64,000 nucleotides of DNA. Origin: Coccinella septempunctata. Its lineage: Eukaryota; Arthropoda; Insecta; Coleoptera; Coccinellidae. A program made the position numbers and the translations under genes. Of the stretch, positions 26,331-39,310 are shown one piece after another. How positions within the stretch are numbered: position 1 is the stretch's first letter; every line of letters begins with the position of its first letter. The notes under the pieces are model-generated. The model ran no database searches and was not told where the DNA came from. It saw nothing but the letters and a program-made list of their open reading frames with translations. Location: NCBI RefSeq assembly GCF_907165205.1, contig NC_058197.1, positions 19,057,766 to 19,121,765 on the forward strand. The letters are read 5' to 3'.

Positions 26331-26479
26331 CGTGATTAGCGATCGGTTTTGTGGGACAATCTTTTCTTTGTTTTTTCGAGCAGGGATTTTCAAGTAACAT
26401 TGTCGAAGAATGGCTCGTTCGAATTATTTTCGGAGCTTCTCCTTTTATTTTCTTCTTTTGAAATCTCATAGAAAAATTG

Positions 26480-26790
26480 CTAGAAGATATAGGCTAGAAT
26501 CATAGACATAGTCTCTATGTCTATGACTAGAATAGGATGCTCTGTGTATCTATGATGTGATCTTTGTCTATGGCATATTCGGGAAATTTGACATTCAATT
26601 ATCTGTGGTCTATCTACGGTATTAAAAATATCACTTCGATCATAGACTTATTATATAATTAATCTATGGATGAGATGTTCTCATTTTTGTGACCGCAGTC
26701 TATGGCCGGAATCTATGGATTCTTGTCAGAATCCTTTGTCTATTTGATATCTATGGTTCATAAACAAATTCTTGTGGATTTGAGGTTATT
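26480..26790. repeat. Cluster of TCTATG/CATAGA motifs
   Basis: About ten copies of CTATG or CATAG, mostly extended to TCTATG or CATAGA, occur within 300 bp on both strands, against less than one expected by chance for a 5-mer. Similar clusters recur at about 29760-29880, 36400-36700, 40350-40600, 43740-43960, 44650-44830, 54180-54440 and 57605-57860. Confidence 0.7.
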
Positions 26791-29700
26791 GAAAAAATAC
26801 ACAAAAGAGTTTTTTTTTCAGATTAGCATATAACTATACGAGTGCTCGGATGTGAACCTGAAAAAGAATAAAAGATTGTGTCTTTTCAAATTGGACATAA
26901 TTAATTGTTCAGCTTGTATTATTATTTGATAAGTCGTGAGCATCATACTTTCTTCTGGAATATAATGGAGTGTTCACAAAGTTTATTCTAGGAATTGTTT
27001 CGTCGATTCGAATGAAAATTGCAAGGAGAAATATCACAGTCGAATCGTGGAAATTCCCCTCATTCATCCGAGAATTATTGAAAGAAGAAAGGAAAATCAT
27101 GAATGGTCCACCTTACATAATGCGAACATCCCCGTAACCATGGACCTAAGACGGAAATAACGAGGGGTTTCGACGTTTCCACCCTCTTATAGACTCTCGG
27201 CATCGCAATCCACCGGAATAATGTTCGCGTTTAAAAGTTACGCAACGACGACCCTCCTTTCATTCAGAAATTGGGAAATTATGCGAAACCGGGGTCTTTG
27301 AACCCGTTTGCGTGAGTATTCCTACTGTCTGAACGGTGGTGGTGGTTTTTCTACACCTCTGGTATTTCAGATTCCCGAACTTTATGGGATCGAACAAGAA
27401 ATTGACGAAATTGTCGTGATTTTCATCATTTTTTGTGTTATGAAAGTTTGCTGTTTTCTGTGGTTCTTCCGAGTACCGTTTGTGTTTGCACAGTTTCATT
27501 CTTTTTTCAGCGAAACCAAATCAATCCTGATTCTTATGTATGTAGAAGTTAAAGAATGACCCAGAATACAATATCCAAGCTGTTGAGTTGAGATTATAAT
27601 CAGCAGTGTCAGGAGATTGTTGATAACAATGAAATGACAGTTTCAATAAGGACATATTCTATGCTCGTTAAAAAAGTAAGCTGTACGGATAAAACTCAGA
27701 AAGCAAGTTGAAGAAGATCGTTGGAGAGTACCATTCAATACGAGAGGCCCTTTAAAAATAATCACATTCGAAATTCATATAGGTATGTCACTGATTTTTG
27801 CTCAATCAAACTTTGTCTACTGACCTACATTCAACATTTTGAATTTGATACCTTGTCATCAAGTCGTAGTCTATATACTTATTGGAGAGGTGCAAAGAAA
27901 TCTATTTCCTATAATAAATCTAAATCTAAAATATACGCTGGGATTTTCGCCCCACATTTCTTTTATAGATGCTCTTTTTCAGCATTCGTAAAGACAGGTT
28001 ATTTCAGAGCATCGGCATACTCTCTCCTCGTGGTTTTCTTCAGATAAATTCGCGCCTAAAACATTTCTTCAAACATTCCCAGATGGAAAGGATGTTTTAT
28101 GGCACATCGCAAGAACTATCGGATTAAGAATCTTAAGTTTTTCTTGTATTTTTTCCACCACCGTTCCTACAATTTGAAAACAAACGCTTGTTTATAGCCG
28201 AGGAGGTACGAATTCATCCGATCTCATTCGTATACGGTTGATATCGATCTCAAATTCGTAAATCTCCTCTAGATACGGAAAAAAGTCATCATATATTCAA
28301 CATCCTGTGAATTATAGTTTTATTTTACATACATTCATTCCCATTTTGGTTATGCCATAGATTAATCTAAAGATTTTTCTGTGTATAAAATGAACATAGA
28401 ATTTGAACAATTCGAGGCATAGAGTTATTATAAATCTATGATAAGAAAATAATCTAAATTTAATTTTCAGGGTAGGTTTTTCTTAAATATTGATGTATCA
28501 TTTTGTCGAAATTCAATTCAGGTCCATTTCCTCAGCGACAAGGCATTCGATTCCAGGATGGCAAAGATAAAAAGGGTTACGTCCATGATCGCCAGTTACC
28601 GAACGCGCCTATCTCTCGACACGTTCAAAATCCTCGTGCGATCGGCCCTAATTCACCGGCAGGCCACACAGATGTCGCCTCCTTACCCCGGCCAGTCATA
28701 GAATCGACGTACGTCACGTCGGGAATTGCATTTTCGCTGCACTTGAAAATGCAACTCCGTACCGCATTTCTGAGTTCGTACGCTACAAAAAAAAACAAAA
28801 TGTCCGTTTCGTGATCACTGGGCAAGCGTTGATGCTCGTTCGGGCCCGTGCGTTCAGTGTAATCGAGGCACAGTTTGGGTAAAAGTTAGTTTGAACGGTT
28901 ACATTTCGTTTACTCTGTGATTTTTCAGATTTTTCGGTGGTGCCGCTGGGGAAATTGTCAGGGGTGGATAAAGAGACGGATAGACGTGGAGGAGATACGG
29001 GTATTTGGCTGTGTTTTCGATCACGCGGTATGAGGAGAGAAGACGATCGGAGAACTGGTGAGTAATACGATATTTGGTAGGCTCAGTTTTCGAAAATTTG
29101 CGACATCATCGGTTTTGAACCTTCCCTAACATACGGACATCGGGATTTTAGCTGTCCGATGCGTAGCTGTCAGAGACGCATAGTAATTTTGATTTTCCTG
29201 TCGTACGATGGTGGTTCGCATTTTAATCGTTGGAAAAATCGATCATTTTTCTTATATTTTCTTCGGTATCTTGGTGGTGCTTCTCTCGAATTAACGGAAG
29301 CCATGCAAAGTCCCCAGGCTCACTCGATCCGATAGGATGTCGGCCATTTTACCAATTCTATCATGAGACATGTAATTTACCCGATAAAGATAAATTGGGT
29401 TATTTTCATTGAACTTTTGTTCGTTGAAATTGTCGAATTCATGACTTTGATACGTTCCCTACGTGCTACAAGTCGAACGAGGGGACAAAAAAATGTTTTG
29501 GGTTGTTGTGCGCGCTCTCCACAATCCGTATTATCTTATATTATCGCTTCGGATTCAGTTTTTTACGCATATACCTCCCAGATGGAGATGAAGTACAAAA
29601 CATCAATCTTCCACGAGTATAGGCAAAAAAACTGTTCGAAAACATACAAAGGGAGGCTGAAATTCCTCCAGCTCAATGAATCAGAGCTCAAATCAGACCT

Positions 29701-29802
29701 TATTATCAATTTTGCTAGCCTCACATTCATATTAATAAATGTTGAACATCATTGAAATGCTCTATGTTTATGCTCACAGAATTCGTGCAATTTTTATTCA
29801 TA

Positions 29803-29834
29803 GACATAGAGACATATCTCTGTGTCTATGCTTT
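29803..29834. repeat. Short palindrome of stacked CATAGA and TCTRTG units
   Basis: Two CATAGA-type units on the left (CATAGACATAGAGA) are followed by a four-base centre and their near-complement on the right (TCTCTGTGTCTATG). The result is a 32-bp near-palindrome with one mismatch. It is a clear example of the dispersed motif arranged as a dyad. Confidence 0.7.
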
Positions 29835-30907
29835 TATTGAACTTTTTTCATAGAACATTTTTTTGTGCGTATCTATGGTGAATTTCACGGTATAATCCCA
29901 GAAATTTCTATGTTCCTAGACAGCCACTGTCAGTTTTCAAAGCTCAAAAATGAAAAAATTACTGTTAGGAGTATGTTCCAACTCGATCTACATGAAAAAA
30001 TGTAAAATTCGAAAGCTTTTTCACAGCATCAGTCTATATTTTTACAGTTCATCATTTTTTGAATGGGTTTAAGCAATATGTTCAGTCCACAGGAAGATCT
30101 TTTTTTTGAGCCCGATGTAAACCCTTCAAACTTTTGTAATTAGATGAGATGTAGCTGTTTTCGAGATCCGTCGATAATAATCTCTATGACGGTTGAAATT
30201 GACAGATAAGTGACTATCTCTCCGATCCGGTCAAGCTCAAAACATAGCCAACTATTTATAGTTTATTTTATGTCTAACGATAAGATATCCTACGAATTTC
30301 AATGCAATACCGAAACTATTTATTATTATAACTACTACCTCTATTATTTATACGCATAAAACAATTGTATCAAACTCTACTATCACGGTCTAAATCTATG
30401 TAACGTATAAAATTTTTCCCGGTATATCTATGGTTTGACGTGGGTAAGATTCTATGATGAGAAGTCAGTTTTTCTATGGTCGAGAATTTTTTTAATGATA
30501 ATGTTCCTACGATGTCGTTTAGGGGTTAGCAGAGTGCATTGTTCGTGGTTTCTGACCATTGGGAGATAATAGAATGAGTTGAGGGGTGAATTACCACGTG
30601 CATCGGGGTCCCATATGGCTTATGGTATTCATGAGTGCACGAGTAAGGGGGTCGAAATCTCTATTGAATCGCGAGTCTGACGTTAACAAAGATGTTGTCA
30701 AGAAATTTGTCAACGTGTAACAACGTAATACTATCTTTTATTATCGGGATCATCATCAGTCTATCTTCTTCTCTTCAGCCGATATTTTTTTTTTTGACGT
30801 TTCCCAGTGTGTCCGAGAGGTTATACCATATAATTCTTCGGGTTATAGTTACCACACTCTCATAGAATCATTAATCACAGATAAAAATCTAAATTGTTGA
30901 ATTTCCT

Positions 30908-31268
30908 TCAAAAACGTTGGCCCACTTGACGTGACACCGCTGGAAAGTCACAGAAATAGAGTTAATTTTATGTCTGTGACTTCTACGGTGACATTTCACT
31001 CGGACCATTGAACTCCACAAAAAATTCGAAGAAAACTATTTTTCGAACATTAATTCAAGTATGATGAATAGTGGAAGTAAATCTGTAGGTTTCATATGTC
31101 TTCTAGATCTAGATATATGTTATTGGTGTATCCTTTGGTCGACTAGTGAGAATCGACGTAATATTCCACAGAAAACAATAATGTTCTTTCCTAATGACAT
31201 CTATGTATTATCCATGCATTTCTGTGACTTTTTAACGGTGACACGCTAAGTGGACCAACGTATTTGGT
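30908..31268. mobile_element. Inverted-repeat element (about 360 bp)
   Basis: The left end CGTTGGCCCACTTGACGTGA and the following GTCACAGAAAT recur as the reverse complement at 31214-31268. The imperfect terminal repeats are about 50 bp long. There is no coding capacity. The boundaries are where the complementarity fades, and no target duplication was confirmed. Confidence 0.55.
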
Positions 31269-31889
31269 CAAAATCGAAGGATTTTATCTCGGAATACAAT
31301 TCGGAAAATCTATTTTGTGTGGGGAAGTTTGATTCACTATAGTATTGACAGAATTGTTGAATATTTTTTTGGAGACTTGATAGGAACTATTCGAAATATG
31401 CTGAACTATATATTGATGTTCATAAGAATTCACGAAAAAGTTCAGTGTCCAAAATACGAACATAAATTGAGTAATTCAGCTGATTGTTTACACTAAGGAA
31501 CAATGGGAGAAAGTTTTATTTCATTCCATAAGCTTGATTCACATTCTGTAGTAAATAAAAAATGATACGCTTCGTAGCAGGAACATTGTTTTAGTTTTTG
31601 TCTTTTCTAACTAGCGGTATGTATATTTCGAAAAACTAACACAAAAATCGGACTATCTGTCGTCCTTGTTGATGAATTTTCCAAGTAGTTATAGACCAGG
31701 AGATCCATTTTTATGGATTTGCCTTAAAAAAATCATAATAAAATGAATTTCATAAATATCAAGGCCAAAAATACTATATTCTATCGAATTGGTAATACCC
31801 ACCCCTGTCTGTGATTCGTGTCAACCATAGACTAATTATATTATTAGTCTATAGCGAATTCTATTGGTAGCACTGGTGCTGCACTAGAT

Positions 31890-32065
31890 CACAGAATAGC
31901 AATTATGTCTATGTCCACTACTGACGAAATTTTCTGTGCGCCTCTTATATGTTATTGACAAGCATGCTCTTTATTGGTTGTCAGTCACCTGCCATAGAAG
32001 AATCATATATTTTTCATGTCATTTGTTACATGTGACACAGATATTTATAACGGACTCATAGATGA
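31890..32065. repeat. Dispersed repeat, copy 1
   Basis: This stretch shares ordered blocks with 32875-33035: TCTATGT..., CAAGCAT.CTCT, TTGTTGTCAG-like, CC.CAGAAGAATCA.AT, TTTTCA.GTCATT.GT, ACATGTG, and CTCATAGA. The two copies flank the foldback element at about 32105-32760, so they may be the ends of one larger element or an older duplication. Confidence 0.5.
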
Positions 32066-32104
32066 AAATCAAAAACAATAGGGCATTTCAGATAAGCTGG
32101 ATTC

Positions 32105-32760
32105 GACAGAATCGTGTGTATTTGAATAACACCGAAGAAAAAATGTGATTCTGTGGTAAAAATTAAGGTGGGTATTTGGTATAAATTTTTTTGGAAAACA
32201 TTCCCCCGGAATAGTTACACCCTTCCGAAGGTTCTTCTTTTTTATTTTCCCTGTATATTGAGCTAAAGACACGAAACTTTGTAAATAACATTTGTCAGTA
32301 AAATTACACATGTTGGAATTTTTTCAACCCTGAAGTATGCTCAGAAACTCAGAAAGGTTTGAAATAGTAGACCTTTAAGATATTTTTTCCCACAACTTTT
32401 TTCTTGATGAAAATTTCCTCTTCAAAAAAAACATGGCTGGAAAGCCCAATTCATGTACTAACTTTTTTATTTCTACGAGTTTTTCTGACAACTCTAACGT
32501 TTACGAGAAAAAATGCAATGCGTTTTCAAAAATATGAGCTGACACGTATATTACCTAAATATCTAGTAGTTTGCGTTTTTCAACAAGTGTAGATAATTTC
32601 ATTGACAAATGATATTTACCAAGTTTCGTGTCTTTAGCTTAAAAAAAAACGACTTTTTTGTCAATCTTCGAAGGGATATAACTTTTCCGGGTAGAGGTTT
32701 TTCGAAAAATTCTATACCAAATACCCATTTTAATTAGTGGGATGATTCATTTCCATTCTT
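32105..32760. mobile_element. Foldback element, copy 1 (ends decayed)
   Basis: The left and right halves are imperfect reverse complements. AAGGTGGGTATTTGGTATA on the left pairs with TATACCAAATACCCATTTT on the right, and AAAGACACGAAACTT pairs with AAGTTTCGTGTCTTT. It is homologous to 34340-35021 through most of its length but lacks the clear CAGGG terminus of that copy. Confidence 0.65.
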
Positions 32761-32874
32761 GATAATATAATATAGCCACGAATTCTCAAATTCAATACCC
32801 ATTTTAGTTTTCCTCAAAAAATCACCCCTTTCATTTTTCTGTGTCATTCAGACTATGGCCTGATGTTCAGTTTC

Positions 32875-33035
32875 TCCCTGTCACTCGATGCTCAGTCCAT
32901 TTCTCTATGTCTATGTGTCAAGCATACTCTGTGCTTGTTGTCAGCCTTCCACCACAGAAGAATCAAATTTTTCACGTCATTCGTGACATGTGGACATAGA
33001 TGTCCATAGACTGCCTCATAGACGTATTGGTGCAT
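32875..33035. repeat. Dispersed repeat, copy 2
   Basis: Diverged copy of 31890-32065, in the same orientation, with the same order of TCTATGTCTATGTG, CAAGCATACTCTGTG, CCACAGAAGAATCAAAT and CTCATAGACG blocks. Confidence 0.5.
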
Positions 33036-34339
33036 ACTCTATGAAGTAAAAATTCAAATGACGCATGTTTCAAAATCTAGAAAATTTTCCGAATAAGCTC
33101 GCGTATAACTTTACAGCCGTTTTTTCCTTGTTTTCGAGAAAATCAGCTCCTGTTCTCATCTCATCGATCGTTGAAATCTCCAGACTCTTCCAAGAGAAAA
33201 AACTATCCAACAGTCTAAAAGCGATATTCTCTCGTCGATGTTCCTATACACATTTCTCTGGCTGGCGCAATATTATTATTATACGCTAATCGAATAATGT
33301 TTTTGTTATGGTATATACGTTGGTACTTATTTATTCGATATTTCAGCGTGGCATTTCTTGATGAACGTCAACATGAGATGAGATACGAGAAATTGGCTGT
33401 ATTTAATTAGTCGGCTAATGAAGTTATCTCCGAACATTGTTATCGCAAAGGACAAAGGATTTTTCATTTTAGCTCCGCGGGTGGAGAGTTCAATACGATC
33501 ACAGAGATCGGTCGTGGGTTTTTAAATGGAAAAATTCCTGAATCTTCTTGAAACATCGAAATACATAAATTCTTCGTAAGAAATTTGTCTGCATATCGGT
33601 AGTTCGTCAAGTGACAGTATATCTGTGTTCTGCATAGACCAAAAATGTGATCTATGCTCGACACAGAATATAATATCAATCATAGACTTACTCTATGGTC
33701 TCATAGATGAACCCATTCTTTTTTTCAACAACCATTGACTCAACACCAACAAATATCGTGAAAGATACGCTGGCACGCATCTATCCGTGTTAGAAAGAGA
33801 GGGAAGAACAAAGACCGGTCGCTTTCGAGTGGGGTGAGGGACAGTTGGTGCGTCGAGGGGAAAGGGGCGTCCCGATGCCGACGATGGTAACATTTTTTCA
33901 TGGGGGCACGGCCATTGGGTCCCCCCCTGTGCACGCACAATGCGTACACGCACACAATGATGGCGGACGCGACGAGTACGGACCTGGCGGCGCGATTCGG
34001 AGGGGGGCCGCTCGTTTGGGATCGTTGCGGTGCCACCCTGTATCGTGCAAAAGCCGCATTTAATGTTAAGTAAAATTATCAATGTTTCCCGTGATTTTTT
34101 CTATGGTTGACATTTTATATCTTGTCAATGTAGCGACCACAGATTAGAGGAAATTAAATCTGTAATCTGTGGTAGCAGCTCTTGTGTTCTTTTCAGATGA
34201 ACTGGATTTTATCAATAAAAATTCAAATTCAGTATCATTAAAGTGAACAGTTTATTCACTTCATACCTAATTAACTGGCGTTTATAATAACATGCAATTT
34301 TCACAGAGATTTTTTGTTGAATTTGCACCAGTTTTTATA

Positions 34340-35021
34340 CAGGGTATATCTGTATAACATCGAAGAAAAAATGTAAGGGGTGATTCTGTGATGAAAATTA
34401 AGGTACTTATTTGGTATGAAATTGTTTGAAAAACCTACCCCTGTTAAAGTTAAACCCTTCCGAAGATAAAAAAAAATTGTTTTTCTCTTTTATTTCCACT
34501 GTATATTAAGCTTGAGACACGAAACTTATTAGATATCATTTGTCAATGGAATTACACTGGTTGGAATTTTTTCAACCCTTAAGTATGCTCAGAAAGGGTT
34601 GAAATAGTAAACCTTTAAGATATTTATTCTCACACTTCTTTTTTGGATGAAAATTTTCCTTTCAAGAAACATGGCCGAGAAGCCCAAGTCATATGCTTAC
34701 ATTTTTATTTCTACAAGTTTTTTCCACAACTTAATCATTTAAAAGAAAAAAGTTCGATGCATTTTCAAAAAGATGAGCAAACGCTAGGGTATTTTGCCTT
34801 AATATTTAGTAGTTTGTGCTTTGCGACACTTATAATTTCATTGATAAATGATATTTAATAAGTTTCGTGTCTTTAGCTTAATATAAAGGAAAAATTAAAA
34901 AAAAACCAATTAGTTTTTTCATTTGGAAGGGTGTAAATTTTCCGGCAGGAAGTTTTTCAAAAAATTGTATACCAAATATGTACCCCTTTTCATGTTTTCG
35001 GTATCATTCAGATATTCCCTG
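34340..35021. mobile_element. Foldback MITE, copy 2, with CAGGG termini
   Basis: The element is 682 bp and begins CAGGGTATATCTG. It ends with the near reverse complement CAGATATTCCCTG and has TA flanking each end (34338-34339 and 35022-35023). Internally it is homologous to 32105-32760 and is itself a long imperfect inverted repeat. It has no open frame of note. A TA target duplication and CAGGG ends suggest a non-autonomous Tc1/mariner-like element. Confidence 0.75.
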
Positions 35022-38000
35022 TATAGAGGGTGAGCCTCTGACTCGTACAAATATTTTAACAGTATATTCTTGAGGTCAGAAGGAACATTTTTTCCTATTT
35101 TTAATAAACTTAGAGCACCTGTAGTGAAAAAGAAAAATACCTTCTGTGGTCTCCCATATATAGAGGCTTGGTTGACACTTGAGAGCTGGTGAATCTATGG
35201 TTTTATAACTGTGGCCGCTATTCTTACCTTACTACCCACCCCTGTCTGTGGTCGGTGCTAACCTAACTTTTGTCAAACTGACGTAGATTTGCATTCTGTA
35301 AATGTCGATAATTTTTGAAGCTCTTTTTGCTTATTTCATTCGATCTTTTTGTTTGCGGACAATGTTAACGTCATCAATACGGTAAAATCGCCTATCTGCG
35401 CCAGAGCCGTACCGGTCGATCGCCGAAAATCCGCCGAAAAAAAAAAATCGCGAATTTAACAGGAAGGCCTCGGTCCGGATTTTTTTTTCCTGAGCGCCTA
35501 TTCCCATCCGGGGCAATCATCCATCGATTTACCACGTGCCGAGGCACCGACGAATCGCGGATCGCGCAGAAATTCGCCCAAGAACCCGGAATCTCCGACA
35601 GCGGCGCGTGCGCAGCGGCCGCCGTCCTTCGCTTGTTTATATTTAGCCCGTTGCTGGATGCCTTCTTGGATCCCAGGAGCAGGACCCACCTGGAAGAGCA
35701 ACAATAGCAAAAAACGATTTGTTTTCGTTTTCTCTCGAAAAAACCACGTCAATATGTCAATTTTTCAAGTTTTTCTGGAATCTTCTCCGTGGATAAAGTC
35801 GTGAAGTTTGTGTAACTTAAAACAAAAAAGAAGTGTTAATTTTTTTATTGTTCAAAGGGAATTTACAATTTTCTACAGCTAGAATTTACTTTATAGCTAA
35901 TGCTTGAAAAAAACAGCCTTTTCTATGGCGAAGTTACAAAATCAATTCAAAATTACGCGCGTTTAGATATATCATTTACGTCACAAATGTAAGGCACTCT
36001 TATTGGTCCACAGAGATCCCAGTAGACGTAGCTCCAACTGTCAAAGTCAGTGTAACGTATCGATGACACATAATCACAGAACTAGATTATTAATTATGTG
36101 GTTCTACAAATTTTATAACAGTGTGCGTTCAAAAGTATTCCTCCTCAAGTTAGTATAATTTTCAGGTTATTCTTGATGTATTTTTCCATGAAATGAGCAT
36201 TATTTTAGTCCACTGTTTTTCCCCTACTGTAAGTGAATTATTATCTACGTCTATGAGCCTATGTCGATAAATCTGTGCCATCGCACATCGAATAATATGA
36301 AAAATAATAATGGGAGTCTTCTATGTTGTAAATTTGAAGGCCAAGCACAGAAAACTTCAACGGTAATTATCTGTGAATGGTATACAGACAACTGACATGC
36401 TTTCTTGTGTTTCATAGACATAGAGACATGGACTGTGCCTTCCCTTTATATCTATGCATGAAATACGGTCAAAAAAAGTGACAGAGAGAAAAACACGTCG
36501 GGAATGCAGTTGTCTTTTTCTAGAATTTTGATTGGTCTACACTCACCTCTATGTGAACCATTGAACTAAGATGTGAACAAAAAAGAGAAAGGTAATGTCC
36601 CGACGAGCTTTTCTCTCTTTCTAATAAATAGCCAATTTCATGCTGGCATTGCTCAGTCCATGTCTCTATGTCTATGTTGTGTTTACACATTAGTTCTATG
36701 AAATCAAGAGTGTCATATTTCTATGAGGCTGGGTGACATCGTAGGATTTTGAAATTCTTCGAATTCGCTTTACTACTTCTGTAGGTGGAAAGCTGATAAG
36801 AAGTTGATATAATTCTCATAAAACCACACCAAATTAGTCCCAATTCCATCCATTAAGGAGGTTCAATAAAATCGTGATATTTTCCAAGATATTAGTTGAA
36901 TTACACTAACGTCAATGTTGCTGTTAAACTGCTATGTGTATTTAACAATATTGTCGGTAGAGGTCAAAACATAGTCGCTGGAAGAAGAAGAGTGCTCTGT
37001 ATACGTGCATACTCTTTGTGTTCCCAGTCACCGAGGGCAGAATGCAGTTCTCGTGCTCACAGAAAATCGTAAACGTCAAACGACGCGGTATGTCCAGTAG
37101 TTGTTCTTGCCGGATGAATATATCGATTGTCCATTTCAACATCTGCATGGATGCATTCGCTGGGAAGGGAATGCGAAAGAGAAGAAAGCGACGGGTGTAT
37201 GCGTGTGCGAACGATGCACAAAGTCCGGTTCCTGTCCATGGCCAACTGCGACGACGACCTGATCCTTCGTTATTTTTAAACCGGGTCTCTGTGGTCATTG
37301 AGTCACAGATACACGAACAACGGTGAATTTCGGAAGGAAGGGGGCTTTGCACTTGTAAAAATGCACGCGGCACCAGGGCCGGCGCGAGTTTTTAATAATT
37401 GTCCGGTGCCGTCGGATCATAGAAGATCGAGTGGCGTATCGTGTTACTCTCTTAGATAAGATTTGTATATTATTTATACATCGTGTTTCGAGTGCTCTCG
37501 AAACCTTATCGCTTGGTAACTATTAAATTTGATTGATTTATCTGTAATTTGTTCAAATATGAATGGGCTGTTTTCTTCGGGCAGGTGCATGGATTATTCA
37601 TTCAACGTTTCAATGAATGTCTAATCGTATCGATGATTCATACATAGCTCTAACATGGAACCGGTCACCTATTGGCTATTTCATTCGATTCGTACTGTAT
37701 TAAAACCTTCACGCTAGAAGGAGAGTAAACAATGGTGCATTTGGAAAAATGCCGAAACCTACAATCGCATCGGAATACCTGATTTATCCCGGTCATGCAT
37801 CGTAAAGATTACTTGGAATTGGGTATCCGATTACGTCTCTCATTCCACGAATTCGGTCAGTAATTTTTAAACACCCCCCGTACATAATTTTTTCTCGATA
37901 CTTTTCTGTGGTTGATGCCTTAACCTTCAATTCATTTTCGAGGTCTATGGTCCGAAGATACAATATTTTCCAACGCCAGATTGCCAGTTAATAAAAACGA

Positions 38001-38989
38001 ATATGAAAACCATATTAATCTTTGAGTTCAGACGGGGATTTTTATTAATCTAAGTAATAACTTCCGATGATTGTTCTCATTTTAGCAGATTCGTTTATTT
38101 CTGTAATCTCGGTAAATCTATGACCATAACGCAAGATCTGTGTTTCCGTTCACACAGAATTGAATTATTATGCGTCGATCTCAAGGCCACTTCGCTAGTA
38201 ATTGTTTTTCTATGTTCTGCCTAATGTAACCTACAATTGAAAATATGCTCAGGAGCTGTTTGGCGTGATGCGAAATGCATTCAATTTGATCCTTAACGGT
38301 CTGAAAACTAGATCAGGTTCAACGAGATGAAGTCGTTAATGCCATTGGTTTCTTTATTTGGACATCGGAACGAATTCATTGGAATCGAGTATTGAATTTC
38401 GTTCACCCATTCAACGATTTTTTGTGTGGCTTAATGAGTAAGTTATACTGAGCCGTCGCTTGAAAAAAAGGTTGTGAATAAATTGAAATTAATGGAAGTG
38501 TTTGGAATAGTAATTCATTCTGATATCTCTTTCAGCTGGGATGCTAGCTAGATGGTACATCGAAAGATTTGGACACTTTGTTGAGCCGTTCAAAGGATTT
38601 CATGAGTGAAAGAAAGCCTAAATCTGAATTATGGGTGAGTAAAAATAAGTTGTTTATATATCGTGAACCCAAAAACTCGGCAGTTTTCAAGTTTGTTGTT
38701 CAAAGGTTATGATCACAGAATCTCAAATTAGGTCACGGAACTTTCTCAGACGTTTCAGCCGCGAAGCATAGAATTCGGTGATTCTGACCTGTCAAATTCG
38801 AATCTCGGCGTTTAGCGCCTCTACCGGCAAATTGCGGCGATGATGCAGGGATCCCCTGGACGTTTTCCGATTGGAAATCGAGAAAAAAATCATCTTTGAC
38901 AGGATTGTCGCGCTGGAAACGACAATATACCCAGGGACGGCGATGAACGCGGCAGACAAGGACGCGCAGATCGGCCCGAAGTTGCTTCT

Positions 38990-39310
38990 TCTCGCTCAAC
39001 GCGCGATCCACAAGGTCCGACACGTTGCATAGCAACAGCCAGTTGTACGCGCTCCCTGGGCGGGGCCTACAACCCGTCAGGCTCCGCCCACGGTCTTTTT
39101 CTTTAGAAAGGGACGGGCTATAGTCGCGTCTTCGTCGTACGTGTACGCGCTGATCTCGGCCGCGACGTTTGTCGTAGATTCCTGACGGTGCGTTCGGGTT
39201 TCAGTTAGTTCGACGCGGTTGAGGGTGGTGGCGTTTACGGCGGATTTCGCGAACGTGTTCGCAGGATCCCGATTAGCGGGAGGGTGTCACGACCGATCCT
39301 CGTTCCGTTG
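38990..39310 (+). promoter_or_regulatory. Candidate let-7-complex promoter and leader exon
   Basis: This is the strongest promoter-like block in the non-coding half. It has an RFX/X-box-like dyad GTTGCATAGCAAC (39024-39036), two GC boxes facing each other (GGGCGGGGC at 39058 and GGCTCCGCCC at 39080), and then a match to the arthropod initiator, TCAGTT, at 39201. About 110 bp of CpG-rich DNA follow before the sequence reverts to AT-rich. It lies 7.8 kb upstream of miR-100 on the same strand. Seen: the motifs. Inferred: transcription start and target. Confidence 0.4.

Noticed and set aside
25921..26469. Open frames in the CpG-rich block
   Set aside because: Open only because of high GC, on both strands; Arg/Pro-rich and without splice signals or family resemblance.
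28928..29059. Possible exon between a TTTTTCAG acceptor and a GTGAGT donor
   Set aside because: No frame is protein-like. It could be a leader exon of the let-7 transcript but has no independent support.
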